Below, one piece after another: positions 1 to 8,906 of a stretch of 64,000 bases of DNA (its first letter is position 1; each line of letters starts with the position of its first letter). The position numbers and the translations under genes were made by a program. Under the pieces are notes generated by a model. It searched no databases and was not told the DNA's origin. It worked only from the letters and a program-made list of their open reading frames with translations. The stretch spans positions 268,276 to 332,275 of the forward strand of contig NZ_BBUZ01000027.1 of assembly GCF_001417735.1 (NCBI RefSeq). Reading direction: 5' to 3'. Source of the DNA: Streptomyces sp. NBRC 110028. Its GTDB lineage: Bacteria; Actinomycetota; Actinomycetes; Streptomycetales; Streptomycetaceae.

Positions 1-231
1 CGGCGGCGGCCGTGGCCGTGGACGGCGCGGGCCGCGTGTGCCGCGCTGGCCTGCCATCTGGCCGCCGTGGTGGTCAACTGCACCGCGGGCGGCGGGATCG
101 CCATCGGAGCGGGCGACGGTTTCACGGTGGGCGCCCTGCTGGTGGCCGCCGACGCGGCGGTCCTGGTCACCGTTCTCGTCCGGGCCGAGCGACGCGCCCC
201 CGCCGAGGACACCTACGAGAGGGAGCGATGA
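1..231 (+). CDS. small membrane protein, partial (5' end outside window)
   Basis: The reading frame is open from base 1 and stops at TGA 229-231, leaving 76 C-terminal residues. The visible part has two hydrophobic stretches (around ACAALACHLAAVVVNC and VGALLVAADAAVLVTVLV) and a short charged tail, so it is a small membrane protein. Its stop overlaps the start of the following symporter gene (ATGA), so the two are translationally coupled. A small membrane partner encoded just upstream is usual for ActP-type symporters (DUF485 proteins), but the visible residues do not prove membership of that family. Confidence 0.6.
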   Translation, partial: RRRPWPWTARAACAALACHLAAVVVNCTAGGGIAIGAGDGFTVGALLVAADAAVLVTVLVRAERRAPAEDTYERER

Positions 232-1889
232 GCGGCGACTTCGAGCCCAGAACCCTGGCGTTCGTGCTGTTCGCCTGCTTTATCGCCGTATCGTTCCTGC
301 TCTGCATCCTGGCGGCCACCGACAGCGACGACCCCTCCGAGTTCTACGTCGGCACCGGCGCGCTCGGCTCCATGCGGAACGGCCTGGCCATCGCGGGCGA
401 CTACATCTCGGCCGCCACCGTCCTCAGCACCACCGGCACCATCGCCATCGCCGGATTCGACGGTGTCCTCATCACCATGTCCACCGTGGTCTCGATCCTG
501 CTGTTCATGCTGGTGATGGCCGGACCCCTGTGCGGACGCGACCGGTACACCCTGGGCGATGTGCTGTCCGAGCGGCTGAGCGAGCGCCCGGCCCGGATCG
601 GCACCGCCGTCCTGGTGCTGGCGGTCACCATGCCGCTGCTCACCGTCCAGCTGGGCGGCGCGGGCGACATGATGTCCCTGCTGATCGGCATCCCCGGCAC
701 CGCGTCGGTCACCGGCTGCACCATCTTCATCGGCTCCCTCATGGTCTGCTACGCCGCCCTCGGCGGGATGAAGGGCACCGGCTTCATCCAGATCCTCAAG
801 ACCGTCATCCTGCTGGGCGCGTTCATCCTGCTCGCCGTGCTGGTCGTCAAGCGCTTCGACTGGAACCCGGCGAGCCTCTTCGGCGCGGCGGCCGACAAGA
901 GCGGCTACGGCGACGCCTTCTGGGAGTCCGGCCGCCAGTTCGGCGACTCGTTCACCGGCAAGCTGGACGTCATCAGCGTCCAGCTCACCCTGGCCACCGG
1001 CGCGGCCTGCCTGCCGCACATCACGATGCGGCTGCACCCGATCCGCGGCGCCCGCGCCGCCCGCGCCGCCACGACCTGGGCCGTCGGCGCCGTCGCCGCG
1101 CTGGGCGCGCTGATCGTCGTCGTCGGCGCGGGCGCCACGGCCATCGTCGGCCTCCCGGCGCTGCGCGCCGCCGACCCCACCGGCACCACCTCCCTGCTGC
1201 TGCTCACCCGCGCGCTCGACCCCGACGCCGCGGCCCACCGCAGCCCGCTGTTCACCCTCATCGCCTGCGCGGTCGTCATCACCACGCTCGCGGCCGTCGC
1301 GGGGCTCACCCTCGCGGCCGCGGCCTCCCTGGCCCACGATGTGCTGGCCAAGGTCGTGCTCCCGGAACGGCTCTCCCCGGCCCGTGAACTCGCCGCGGCC
1401 CGCGCGGCGATCGTGAGCGTCGGCGTGGTGGCCGTCGCCCTCGCGCTCGTGACGCAAGCCTGGAACCGCCAGGTCCTGATCTCGTTCACCTTCACGGCCG
1501 CCGCCTCCGCGCTGCTGCCGGTCCTGCTGTACGGGACGATGTGGCGCGGTTTCACGGCGGCCGGAATGCGCTGGGCGATGTACGGCGGCCTCGGCCTGAC
1601 CCTCCTCACGACCGTCTTCTCCCCGGCCGTCTCGGGCGGCGCCCTCGCGGTCTTCCCCGACCGCGACTTCCACTGGTTCCCGCTGCGCAACCCGGGCCTG
1701 ATCACCATCCCGGCGGGCTTCCTGCTGGGCTGGGCCGGCTCCCGCCTCGGCGGGCGGCCGCGTCTGGAGGACCACTCGCCACCTGGGACGCAGGGCGAGG
1801 ATGCGAGGATTTCGCGCCATGGACGAACTGATAGACCTGCTCCCCGTCGAGTCCGTGCGGCTCGACGCGAGGGCGGCGGACTGGCGTGA
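228..1889 (+). CDS. solute:sodium symporter family permease (acetate/monocarboxylate-type)
   Basis: A 553-residue polytopic membrane protein with about 13 hydrophobic segments. The N-terminal region, with FYVGTGALGSMRNGLAIAGDY followed by an SAATVLSTTG helix, is typical of the ActP-like branch of the SSS family, which imports acetate and similar monocarboxylates with Na+. The start is ATG 228, which overlaps the upstream stop as ATGA; the frame stays open upstream only because that region is GC-rich. The C-terminus is odd: after the last helix (FLLGWAGSRLGG) a polar 40-residue tail runs 71 bases into the next gene. The substrate cannot be told from sequence. Confidence 0.85.
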   Translation: MSGDFEPRTLAFVLFACFIAVSFLLCILAATDSDDPSEFYVGTGALGSMRNGLAIAGDYISAATVLSTTGTIAIAGFDGVLITMSTVVSILLFMLVMAGPLCGRDRYTLGDVLSERLSERPARIGTAVLVLAVTMPLLTVQLGGAGDMMSLLIGIPGTASVTGCTIFIGSLMVCYAALGGMKGTGFIQILKTVILLGAFILLAVLVVKRFDWNPASLFGAAADKSGYGDAFWESGRQFGDSFTGKLDVISVQLTLATGAACLPHITMRLHPIRGARAARAATTWAVGAVAALGALIVVVGAGATAIVGLPALRAADPTGTTSLLLLTRALDPDAAAHRSPLFTLIACAVVITTLAAVAGLTLAAAASLAHDVLAKVVLPERLSPARELAAARAAIVSVGVVAVALALVTQAWNRQVLISFTFTAAASALLPVLLYGTMWRGFTAAGMRWAMYGGLGLTLLTTVFSPAVSGGALAVFPDRDFHWFPLRNPGLITIPAGFLLGWAGSRLGGRPRLEDHSPPGTQGEDARISRHGRTDRPAPRRVRAARREGGGLA

Positions 1890-2598
1890 GGCGATCGCGA
1901 TCGCCGGCGGGCTCATGGTGGAAGCGGGCCGCACCACCGCCGAGTACACCGCCGAGATGATCGCGAGCGTCGAGGAGAACGGGCCGTACATCGTCGTCGC
2001 CCCCGGCGTGGCGTTCGCCCACGCCCGGCCCTCTCCCGCCGTACGCGCGACCGGTATGTCCTGGGTGCGTCTGGCCGAACCCGTCGCGTTCGGCCACGCG
2101 ACCAACGATCCGGTCACCCTGGTCGTGGCCCTCGCCGCCACCGACTCCGGCGCGCACACCTCGGCGATGGCGAGCCTGGCCCGGCTGCTCGGCGACCCCG
2201 CCGCCACGGCGGCCCTCGCCGCGGCGCCCACCCCCGAGGCGCTGCGCGCCGTGCTGGGCGGCGACGAACGGCCCGCCCCCGCCGCCGGGAAGCCCCCGGC
2301 GGCCGGGCCCTCGCTGCACAAGATCCTCACGGTGTGCGGCAACGGCGTGGGCACGAGCCTCTTCCTCAAGAACACCCTGGAGCAGGTGCTGGACCGCTGG
2401 GGGTGGTCGGCGTACGTCACCGTGGAGGCCACCGACACCATCTCCGCGAAGGGCAAGGCGTCCGAGGCCGTGGCCCTGCTCACCTCCCGCGAGATCGCCC
2501 GGACCCTGGGCGACGTGGGACGCCCGGTGAAGGTGGTTCAGGACTTCACGAGCACCGCGGAGGTCGACGCGGTGCTCCGGGACACGTACGACGTCTGA
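1819..2598 (+). CDS. PTS EIIA-EIIB fusion, ascorbate/galactitol-like
   Basis: A 259-residue phosphocarrier. Residues 1-145 are an EIIA domain of the mannitol/fructose/ascorbate type with phospho-acceptor His68 in FAHARPS. After an Ala/Pro-rich linker (about 150-164), residues 166-259 form an EIIB domain with phospho-Cys173 in CGNGVGTS. It would pass phosphate from HPr to the sugar carried by the EIIC encoded 28 bases downstream. An upstream in-frame ATG at 1801 also exists; 1819 (MDELIDLLP) fits the domain start better. The first 71 bases overlap the symporter gene, so the two may be coupled. Fusion of A and B on one chain, with C separate, is seen in actinobacterial ascorbate-type systems. 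Confidence 0.87.
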   Translation: MDELIDLLPVESVRLDARAADWREAIAIAGGLMVEAGRTTAEYTAEMIASVEENGPYIVVAPGVAFAHARPSPAVRATGMSWVRLAEPVAFGHATNDPVTLVVALAATDSGAHTSAMASLARLLGDPAATAALAAAPTPEALRAVLGGDERPAPAAGKPPAAGPSLHKILTVCGNGVGTSLFLKNTLEQVLDRWGWSAYVTVEATDTISAKGKASEAVALLTSREIARTLGDVGRPVKVVQDFTSTAEVDAVLRDTYDV

Positions 2599-2626
2599 CC
2601 GAGCTGACGGGAACAGTGGAAGAATC

Positions 2627-4192
2627 ATGGGCTGGCTCGTAACACCCGCGAAGTTTCTCGTGAACGAGATCCTGAGCGAACCCGCGTATCTGATCGGCAT
2701 CATCACCGCCATCGGACTCATCGCGATGAAGAAGACCACCGGGCAGATCATCGGCGGCGCCATCAAGGCGACCCTCGGCTTTCTGCTCATCGGGGCGGGC
2801 GCGGGGCTCGTCACCAACTCCCTCGCCCCGCTGGGCACGATGATCCAGGGCGTCACCGGCGCGCACGGCGTGATCCCGACCAACGAGGCCATCGTCGGCA
2901 TCGCCCAGGCACAGTTCGGGTCGCGCGTCGCCTGGCTGATGATCCTGGGCTTCGTGGTCAGCCTGCTGCTGGCCCGGTTCACACCGCTGCGCTATGTGTT
3001 CCTGACCGGACACCACATGCTGTTCATGGCCACCCTGCTGACCGTGGTGCTGGCGGGCGCCGGCCAGTCCACCGTCGTCGTGGTGGCGGTCGGCGGCGTG
3101 CTGCTCGGCATCATGCTGGTGGCCATGCCCGCCTTCGCCCACCCCTGGACCAAGCGGGTCACGGGGAACGACACCGTGGCCATCGGCCACTTCGGCACAG
3201 CGGGTTACGTGGTGGCGGGCGTGGCCGGCAAGGTGGTCGGCAGGCGCAGCCGCAGCACCGAGGAGATGAAGCTCCCCGAGGGGCTGCGCTTCCTGCGCGA
3301 CTCCATGGTGGCCACGGCCCTGTCCATGCTGATCATCTATGTGGTGATGGCGGTGCTCTTCCTCCTCAAGACGGGGCAGAAGACGGCCTTCAAGGCGTTC
3401 GCCACCGGCACCGGAACAGCGGCCACGGACACCGGCAACTATGTGATGCAGTCGGTGATGCAGGGCCTGCAGTTCGGCATCGCCGTCGCCGTCATCCTCT
3501 TCGGTGTGCGGACGATCCTCGGCGAACTCGTGCCCGCCTTCCAGGGCATCGCGAGCAAGGTCGTGCCGGGCGCGCTGCCCGCCCTGGACGCCCCGATCGT
3601 CTTCCCGTACGCGCAGAACGCCGTGCTCATCGGCTTCCTCTCCAGCTTCACCGGCGGCCTGGTCAGCCTGGCGCTGCTCACCTGGGTGTTCAACCCGGCG
3701 TTCGGGCTCGCGCTGGTCCTGCCGGGCCTGGTGCCGCACTTCTTCACCGGTGGCGCGGCGGGCGTCTACGGCAATGCCACCGGCGGCCGGCGCGGCGCAG
3801 CCGTGGGCGCGTTCCTCAACGGTGTGCTCATCACCTTCCTGCCCGCCCTGCTGCTCAAGGTGCTCGGCGCGTTCGGGCAGCAGAACACCACCTTCGGCGA
3901 CGCCGACTTCGGCTGGCTCGGCGCGCTCATCGGCAACGCGGGCAAGGCCGGCGGCGGGGTGGGGCTCGCCCTCATCCTGCTCATCGGCCTGGCGGTGCTG
4001 GGCGCCGCCGTCCTGGTGCAAAAGCGCGTGGTCGACACGGGCTGGGACCCGGGCGCCGCCCGCGATGCCCTGATGCCCAGGGACGCGGCGGACACGGGCA
4101 CGGTGGCGGCGGACGCCCCGGGCCGGAGCGCGTCGTACCCGAAGATCGCCCCGCCCGCGGGCGCCCCCGCACCCCCGCCACCGCCCCGGTGA
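2627..4192 (+). CDS. ulaA: PTS EIIC component, ascorbate (UlaA/SgaT) type
   Basis: A 521-residue membrane permease with about 11 hydrophobic segments and the UlaA-family start VTPAKFLVNEILSEPAYLIGIITAIGL. The conserved ITAIGLIAMKKTTGQI and GAHGVIPTNEAIVG blocks place it with the ascorbate-type EIIC proteins rather than glucose or fructose ones. It would form the transport channel served by the EIIA-EIIB protein just upstream; together they make a complete substrate-specific PTS. The last 60 residues are an Ala/Pro-rich cytoplasmic tail. No lactonase or UlaD/E/F-like genes are visible nearby, so true ascorbate specificity is unproven. Confidence 0.88.
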   Translation: MGWLVTPAKFLVNEILSEPAYLIGIITAIGLIAMKKTTGQIIGGAIKATLGFLLIGAGAGLVTNSLAPLGTMIQGVTGAHGVIPTNEAIVGIAQAQFGSRVAWLMILGFVVSLLLARFTPLRYVFLTGHHMLFMATLLTVVLAGAGQSTVVVVAVGGVLLGIMLVAMPAFAHPWTKRVTGNDTVAIGHFGTAGYVVAGVAGKVVGRRSRSTEEMKLPEGLRFLRDSMVATALSMLIIYVVMAVLFLLKTGQKTAFKAFATGTGTAATDTGNYVMQSVMQGLQFGIAVAVILFGVRTILGELVPAFQGIASKVVPGALPALDAPIVFPYAQNAVLIGFLSSFTGGLVSLALLTWVFNPAFGLALVLPGLVPHFFTGGAAGVYGNATGGRRGAAVGAFLNGVLITFLPALLLKVLGAFGQQNTTFGDADFGWLGALIGNAGKAGGGVGLALILLIGLAVLGAAVLVQKRVVDTGWDPGAARDALMPRDAADTGTVAADAPGRSASYPKIAPPAGAPAPPPPPR

Positions 4193-4202
4193 CACCCGGC
4201 GG

Positions 4203-6494
4203 CTACCCGCCGACGTACTCCCGCAGATGCGTGGCGGTCAGCGACGTACCGGAGTCCACGAGGTCGGCGGGCGTCCCGGTGAACACCACCCGGCCGCCGT
4301 CATGGCCCGCCCCCGGGCCCAGGTCGACGATCCAGTCCGCGTGCGCCATCACCGCCTGGTGATGCTCGATGACGACGACCGTGTTGCCGTCGTCCACCAG
4401 CCGGTCGAGCAGCGCCAGCAGCTGGTCCACATCGGCCAGATGCAGCCCGGTCGTCGGCTCGTCCAACACGTACGTCGTGCCGTTCCTCGCCATGTGGATG
4501 GCGAGCTTGAGCCGCTGCCGCTCACCACCGGACAGGGTGGTGAGCGGCTGGCCGAGCCCGAGATAGCCGAGCCCCACCGCCGTCAGCCGGTCCAGGATCA
4601 CCCGCGACTGCCCGGTGGTGAAGAACTCCCGCGCCTCGGCCACCGACATGCCGAGCACATCGCCGATACTGCGCCCGCGCAGCCGGTACGCCAGCACCTC
4701 CGCCTTGAACCGCCTGCCCTCGCACTCCTCGCACACCGACGCCACCTCGGCCATCATCGCGAGATCGGTGTAGGTCAGGCCGATGCCCTTGCAGCGGGGG
4801 CACGCCCCCTCGGAGTTGGCGCTGAACAGCCCCGGCTTCACCCCGTTGGCCCGGGCGAACGCCGACCGGATCGGGTCCAGCAGCCCCGTGTACGTGGCAG
4901 GGTTGCTGCGGCGTGAGCCACGGATCGCCGACTGGTCGGCGACGATCACCCCGTCCCGTCCGCCGAGCGACCCGTGGATCAGGGAACTCTTGCCGGACCC
5001 GGCGACCCCGGTGACGACGGTGAGCACCCCGAGGGGGATGTCCACATCGACGTCCCGCAGATTGTGCAGCCGCGCGCCGGTGATCGGCAGGTGCCCGCGG
5101 GGCTTGCGCACCTTGTCGCGCGGGCTCACCCGGTGGCCGAGGTAGTCGCCCGTCAGGGTGCCGGAGGCCCGCAGCCCGGCCAGATCGCCCGCGTAGGTGA
5201 TCTGCCCGCCCGCCGCACCGGCGCCGGGGCCCAGATCCACCACATGGTCGGCGATCTGGATCGTCTCCGGCTTGTGCTCCACCACCAGCACCGTGTTGCC
5301 CTTGTCGCGCAGCTGGAGCAGCAAGGTGTTCATCCGCCGGATGTCATGCGGATGCAGTCCGACGGTGGGCTCGTCGAAGACGTACGTCACATCCGACAGA
5401 CTCGAACCGAGGTGGCGGACCATCCGCACCCGCTGCGCCTCGCCACCGGAGAGCGTGCCGGACTCCCGGTCCAGGCTCAGATATCCAAGACCGATCTCCA
5501 CCAGCGAGTCCAGTGTGCCGCGCAGGGTTTCCAGGACCGGCCCGACCGCGTCGTCCCGGATGCCCCGGACGAACGCGGCCAGGTCGCTGATCTGCATCGC
5601 GGAGCACTCCGGCAGGGTGCGGCCGTCGACCGCGCAGGTCCGGGCGGCCTCGTTCAGCCGGGAGCCGTCACAGTCGGGACAGCGGGCGAGCGCGACCGCC
5701 CGGTCGGCGAACGCGCGCGCCTGCGGCTGCATCGTCTCCCGGTCCTTGGCCAGGTACAGCCGCCGGACCTTGGTGACCAGCCCCTCGTAGGTCAGGTTGT
5801 TCTTCCCCACCTTGATCTTGGTGGCGGGCTTGTGCAGGAAGTCCTCCCACTGCTCGGGGGTGTAGTCCCCGAGCCGGGCATCGGGGTCGAAAAGGCCGGA
5901 GTGCGCAAAGAGCTGCCAGTACCACGTGTCCACCCCGAATCCGGGGACGGTGATCGCCCCCTGGTTCAACGACCGCTCACAGTCGACCAGTTGGTCGATG
6001 TCGATCTCCGACACCCGGCCCAGCCCCTCACACCGCGGGCACATGCCCTCGGCCGTGTTGAAGCTGAAGGCGAGCGGCGGGCCCACATACGGGGTGCCGA
6101 TCCGGCTGAAGAGGATCCGCAGCATGGTGTGGGCGTCCGTGGCGGTGCCCACGGTGGAACGGGAGTTGGCGCCCATCCGCTCCTGGTCGACGACGATCGC
6201 GGCGCTGAGATTGCGCAGCGCGTCGACGTCCGGGCGGCCGAGCGCCGGCATGAAGTTCTGCACGAACGCCGTGTAGGTCTCGTTGATCAGCCGCTGTGAC
6301 TCCGCGGCGACCGTGTCGAAGACGAGCGAGGACTTCCCGGACCCGGAGACTCCGGTGAAGACGGTGAGCCGCCGCTTGGGTATGTCGAGGGAGACCCCCC
6401 GCAGATTGTTCTCCCTGGCCCCGCGGACCTGGATCACATCGTGGCCGTCCGCGGCGTGGTGGTGTCGTACATCGTCGCTGTCGCTGACATCCAT
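4203..6494 (-). CDS. UvrA-like ATPase, drug-resistance (DrrC/TioU) type
   Basis: A 763-residue protein with the full UvrA layout: N-terminal Walker A GVSGSGKSS (Lys54), a CPRCEG zinc-type pair, signature LSGGEAQR, then a second ATPase half with GVAGSGKSS, CPRCKG and LSGGERQR. It is about 200 residues shorter than housekeeping UvrA. This length matches the UvrA-like proteins found beside DNA-binding antibiotics (DrrC of daunorubicin, TioU of thiocoraline), thought to recognise or release drug-bound DNA. It is divergent from a tandem-MerR regulator, the same pairing as TioU/TioE. Start ATG 6494 has GAAGG just upstream. Confidence 0.88.
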   Translation of the reverse strand: MDVSDSDDVRHHHAADGHDVIQVRGARENNLRGVSLDIPKRRLTVFTGVSGSGKSSLVFDTVAAESQRLINETYTAFVQNFMPALGRPDVDALRNLSAAIVVDQERMGANSRSTVGTATDAHTMLRILFSRIGTPYVGPPLAFSFNTAEGMCPRCEGLGRVSEIDIDQLVDCERSLNQGAITVPGFGVDTWYWQLFAHSGLFDPDARLGDYTPEQWEDFLHKPATKIKVGKNNLTYEGLVTKVRRLYLAKDRETMQPQARAFADRAVALARCPDCDGSRLNEAARTCAVDGRTLPECSAMQISDLAAFVRGIRDDAVGPVLETLRGTLDSLVEIGLGYLSLDRESGTLSGGEAQRVRMVRHLGSSLSDVTYVFDEPTVGLHPHDIRRMNTLLLQLRDKGNTVLVVEHKPETIQIADHVVDLGPGAGAAGGQITYAGDLAGLRASGTLTGDYLGHRVSPRDKVRKPRGHLPITGARLHNLRDVDVDIPLGVLTVVTGVAGSGKSSLIHGSLGGRDGVIVADQSAIRGSRRSNPATYTGLLDPIRSAFARANGVKPGLFSANSEGACPRCKGIGLTYTDLAMMAEVASVCEECEGRRFKAEVLAYRLRGRSIGDVLGMSVAEAREFFTTGQSRVILDRLTAVGLGYLGLGQPLTTLSGGERQRLKLAIHMARNGTTYVLDEPTTGLHLADVDQLLALLDRLVDDGNTVVVIEHHQAVMAHADWIVDLGPGAGHDGGRVVFTGTPADLVDSGTSLTATHLREYVGG

Positions 6495-6616
6495 GCCTTC
6501 AAGTGTTTCATTGAAGTGCCGCGTAGAGACTTTTCACCATCCGGTGCCGCTGTGACGGGCAGTGAGGGCGGAAAACTCTCAACTCGCCGTGAAAAAAGCG
6601 CGGGTAGGCTCGCCCC
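6495..6616. promoter_or_regulatory. divergent promoter region of uvrA-like and merR-like genes
   Basis: This 122-base gap separates two divergent genes, so it must hold both promoters. An imperfect dyad with perfect 6-bp arms (CTTCAA at 6497-6502, TTGAAG at 6511-6516) overlaps the ribosome-binding region of the uvrA-like gene. It could be an operator for the tandem MerR protein, but the spacing is not the 19-20 bp promoter spacer typical of MerR sites, so this is tentative. A T-rich run (ACTTTTCACC, near 6529-6538) lies centrally. Confidence 0.35.
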
Positions 6617-7348
6617 ATGAGCCGCACTGAAACGCCGCTGCGCCCCATCGATCTGGCGCGCTCGGCCGGAGTCTCGACCCAGCAGATCCGCAACTACCTC
6701 GACGCGGGGGTCCTGCCCCCGGCGCCCCGCACCCCGGCCGGCTACCGCAGGCTCGACACCCGCCACCGCCGGGCGCTGGTCACCTACGACGCTCTCGTCC
6801 CGGGGTACGGACAGCAGACGGCCCGGGAGGTCATGCGGGCGGTGCACGCGGGGGACGTACCCCTGGCGCTCAGCCTCGTGGACGCCGCCCACGCGGCCGT
6901 GCACGAACAGCGGCTGTCGCTGCGGGCCGCGGGCGAGGCGCTCGAAGCGGTCGCCGGACAGACTCCCGAGGCCCTGGACGTACCGCGGGGGGCCTTGCGC
7001 ATCGGCGAAGTGGCCGCGTACCTCGGCGTCCGCACCTCGGCGCTCAGGGTGTGGGAGTCGGCCGGGCTGCTGGTCCCGAAGCGGGAGCGCGGCACCCGGT
7101 ACCGTACGTACCGCCCGGCCGACGTCCGGGACGCCCGGATGATCCATATGCTGCGGCAGGACCGCTACCCGCTGGACCGGATCCGGCCCGTCCTGGAGGG
7201 GCTGCGCCGCACCGGCGGCAGCGCCGCGCTGCGCGAGGTCATCGCCGAGCGCCGGGAGGGGCTGACCCGGCGCACCACGGCCATGCTCGAAGGCGCCGGC
7301 CGGCTGCACGCGTATCTCACCGGAGAACAGGGCGCCGAGGAGCGATGA
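6617..7348 (+). CDS. tandem-MerR transcriptional regulator (TioE-like)
   Basis: A 243-residue regulator with two MerR-type winged HTH domains in one chain. The first covers residues 10-45 (IDLARSAGVSTQQIRNYLDAG with the GYRRLD wing). The second covers 127-170 (LRIGEVAAYLGVRTSALRVW with the RTYRPADV wing). A helical segment links them and a helical tail follows. One chain could mimic a MerR dimer half or bind an asymmetric site. It is transcribed away from the UvrA-like gene, the arrangement of tioE/tioU in thiocoraline producers, and probably senses a DNA-active drug. No effector cysteine cluster is seen. Confidence 0.82.
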   Translation: MSRTETPLRPIDLARSAGVSTQQIRNYLDAGVLPPAPRTPAGYRRLDTRHRRALVTYDALVPGYGQQTAREVMRAVHAGDVPLALSLVDAAHAAVHEQRLSLRAAGEALEAVAGQTPEALDVPRGALRIGEVAAYLGVRTSALRVWESAGLLVPKRERGTRYRTYRPADVRDARMIHMLRQDRYPLDRIRPVLEGLRRTGGSAALREVIAERREGLTRRTTAMLEGAGRLHAYLTGEQGAEER

Positions 7349-7405
7349 GTTTGCCGCGCGGCGCCGGTCGGTAAAGGTAAACACTCCCACCAGCAGGAGG
7401 CACCG

Positions 7406-7888
7406 ATGGCCAGCGACGGTTTCACCACATGCCTGTGGTTCGACGGCCGGGCCGAAGAAGCGGCGCAGCACTACGTCTCGATCTTCAAGGACGGCAAGCT
7501 CGGCCGGACCGTCCGCCACACCGAGGCCGGCCCCGGCGCCCCCGGCTCGGTGCTGACCGTGGACTTCGAGATCAACGGCCAGAAGTTCGTCGGGCTCAAC
7601 GGCGGGCCGGAGTTCACCTTCAACGAGGCCATCTCGTTCCAGATCCACTGCGCCGACCAGGAGGAGGTCGACTACTACTGGGACCGGCTCCTGGAGGGCG
7701 GCGGCCAGGAGGTCGCGTGTGGCTGGGTGAAGGACAAGTTCGGGGTGTCCTGGCAGGTCGTTCCCGAGATCCTCATGGAGATGATCGCCGACTCCGACCC
7801 GGCCAAGGCGAAGCGCGCCATGGAGGCCATGATGTCGATGGTCAAGTTCGACATCGCGGCACTGCGGAAGGCGTACGCGGGGGAGTAG
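7406..7888 (+). CDS. VOC superfamily protein, PhnB-like
   Basis: A 160-residue protein beginning TTCLWFDGRAEEAAQHYVSIF, the usual start of PhnB-like members of the glyoxalase/bleomycin-resistance fold (often annotated '3-demethylubiquinone-9 3-methyltransferase domain'). The conserved ISFQIHCADQEEVDYYWDRL and GWVKDKFGVSWQVVP blocks are present. The biochemical role of this subfamily is not known. Start ATG 7406 follows a strong AGGAGG. It stands alone, 57 bases after the MerR gene, and ends at a strong hairpin. Confidence 0.82.
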   Translation: MASDGFTTCLWFDGRAEEAAQHYVSIFKDGKLGRTVRHTEAGPGAPGSVLTVDFEINGQKFVGLNGGPEFTFNEAISFQIHCADQEEVDYYWDRLLEGGGQEVACGWVKDKFGVSWQVVPEILMEMIADSDPAKAKRAMEAMMSMVKFDIAALRKAYAGE

Positions 7889-7904
7889 CCGGCCCACCGG
7901 CCGC

Positions 7905-7939
7905 ACCCGCCCCTTTCCGCATGCGGGACAGGGGCGGGT
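7905..7939. terminator. bidirectional hairpin between VOC gene and dehydratase
   Basis: Perfect 10-bp arms ACCCGCCCCT (7905-7914) and AGGGGCGGGT (7930-7939) enclose an inner palindrome CCGCATGCGG (7917-7926). It lies between two convergent genes. No U-tract follows on either side, as is common in Streptomyces terminators. Confidence 0.65.
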
Positions 7940-7953
7940 CGGATTCCTCGCGA

Positions 7954-8897
7954 CTACCGGCGCGCCAGGTCCCCCGGATCGGTGTTGGCCCCGCACAACA
8001 GCACCGCCACCTTCTCGCCCGGCCGAGTCTCGTACGCCCCGACCGCACCGCCGCCAGCGCCGTCGCCGCGGCGTGCTCCACCGCGATCCGGCGGTCGTCC
8101 CACAGGGCCTGCCGCGCCGAGACGATCGCCTGATCGGACACGAGCACCGACCGCACCCCGTCCTCGCGCGCCCACTCCAGCGCCACCGGCGCCGCGCGCC
8201 GCGCCCCCAGCGAGTCCGCCGCGACCGAGTCCACGGGCACGTCGACCACCTCCCCGGCCTCCAGCGCCGCGTTGAGCGCGCGGGAGCCGCGCGGCTCCAC
8301 GGCCACCACCCGGACGCCGTGCTCCAGCGCGTACGCCGCGACCCCGGTGAACAGTCCGCCGCCCCCGACCGAGACCACCACCGTGTCCAGGTCCGGGCGG
8401 CACCGCAGCATCTCCTCCATCACGGTGCCCGCACCGGCCGCGATCAGCGGATGGTCGTAGGCGTGCGACTCCAGCGCGCCGGATTCGGCGGCGTACGCGC
8501 GGGAGGCGTCCAGCGCCTCGGCGTACTCCCGGCCGGCCTGGCGCACATCCGCCCCGAGCGCCCGCAGCCTGCCGACCTTGACCGCGGGCGCCGTCTCGGG
8601 CACGAACACCGTGGCGGTCACGGAGTGCCGAGCCGCCGCCCAGGCGCAGGCCAGCCCGGCGTTGCCGCCGGAGGCGATGACCACACCCGCGTCCGGAACG
8701 GTGCCCGCCTCGACGTGACCGCTGATGAAATTGAACGCCCCACGCGCCTTGAAGGACCCGGTGTGCTGCAGGAATTCCAGCGCCAGCCAGCCCTCGGCCC
8801 CGCCGAAGGCTCCCTCGTCCACCGGGGCGAGCGCGACCGGCCGGACGTGCCCCGCGACGCGCCGCCCCGCGGCCTGTACATCTTGATGAGTAACCAC
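7954..8897 (-). pseudogene. threonine/serine dehydratase, frameshifted near the C-terminus
   Basis: A fold-type II PLP enzyme: Lys50 in HTGSFKARGA, the SGGNAG phosphate loop and SVGGGGLF glycine loop are all present, so the intact protein would deaminate Thr/Ser. Translation from GTG 8897 runs correctly to ATALAAVRSG, after which the homologous ending AYETRPGEKVAVLLCGANTD is only found in another frame, stopping at TAG 7954. Restoring one base in the four-C run at 8037-8040 joins the frames into 314 residues, a normal family length. Either a real inactivating mutation or a homopolymer sequencing error. The gene is divergent from a TetR gene with a shared operator. Confidence 0.8.
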
Positions 8898-8906
8898 GCG
8901 ATACAC

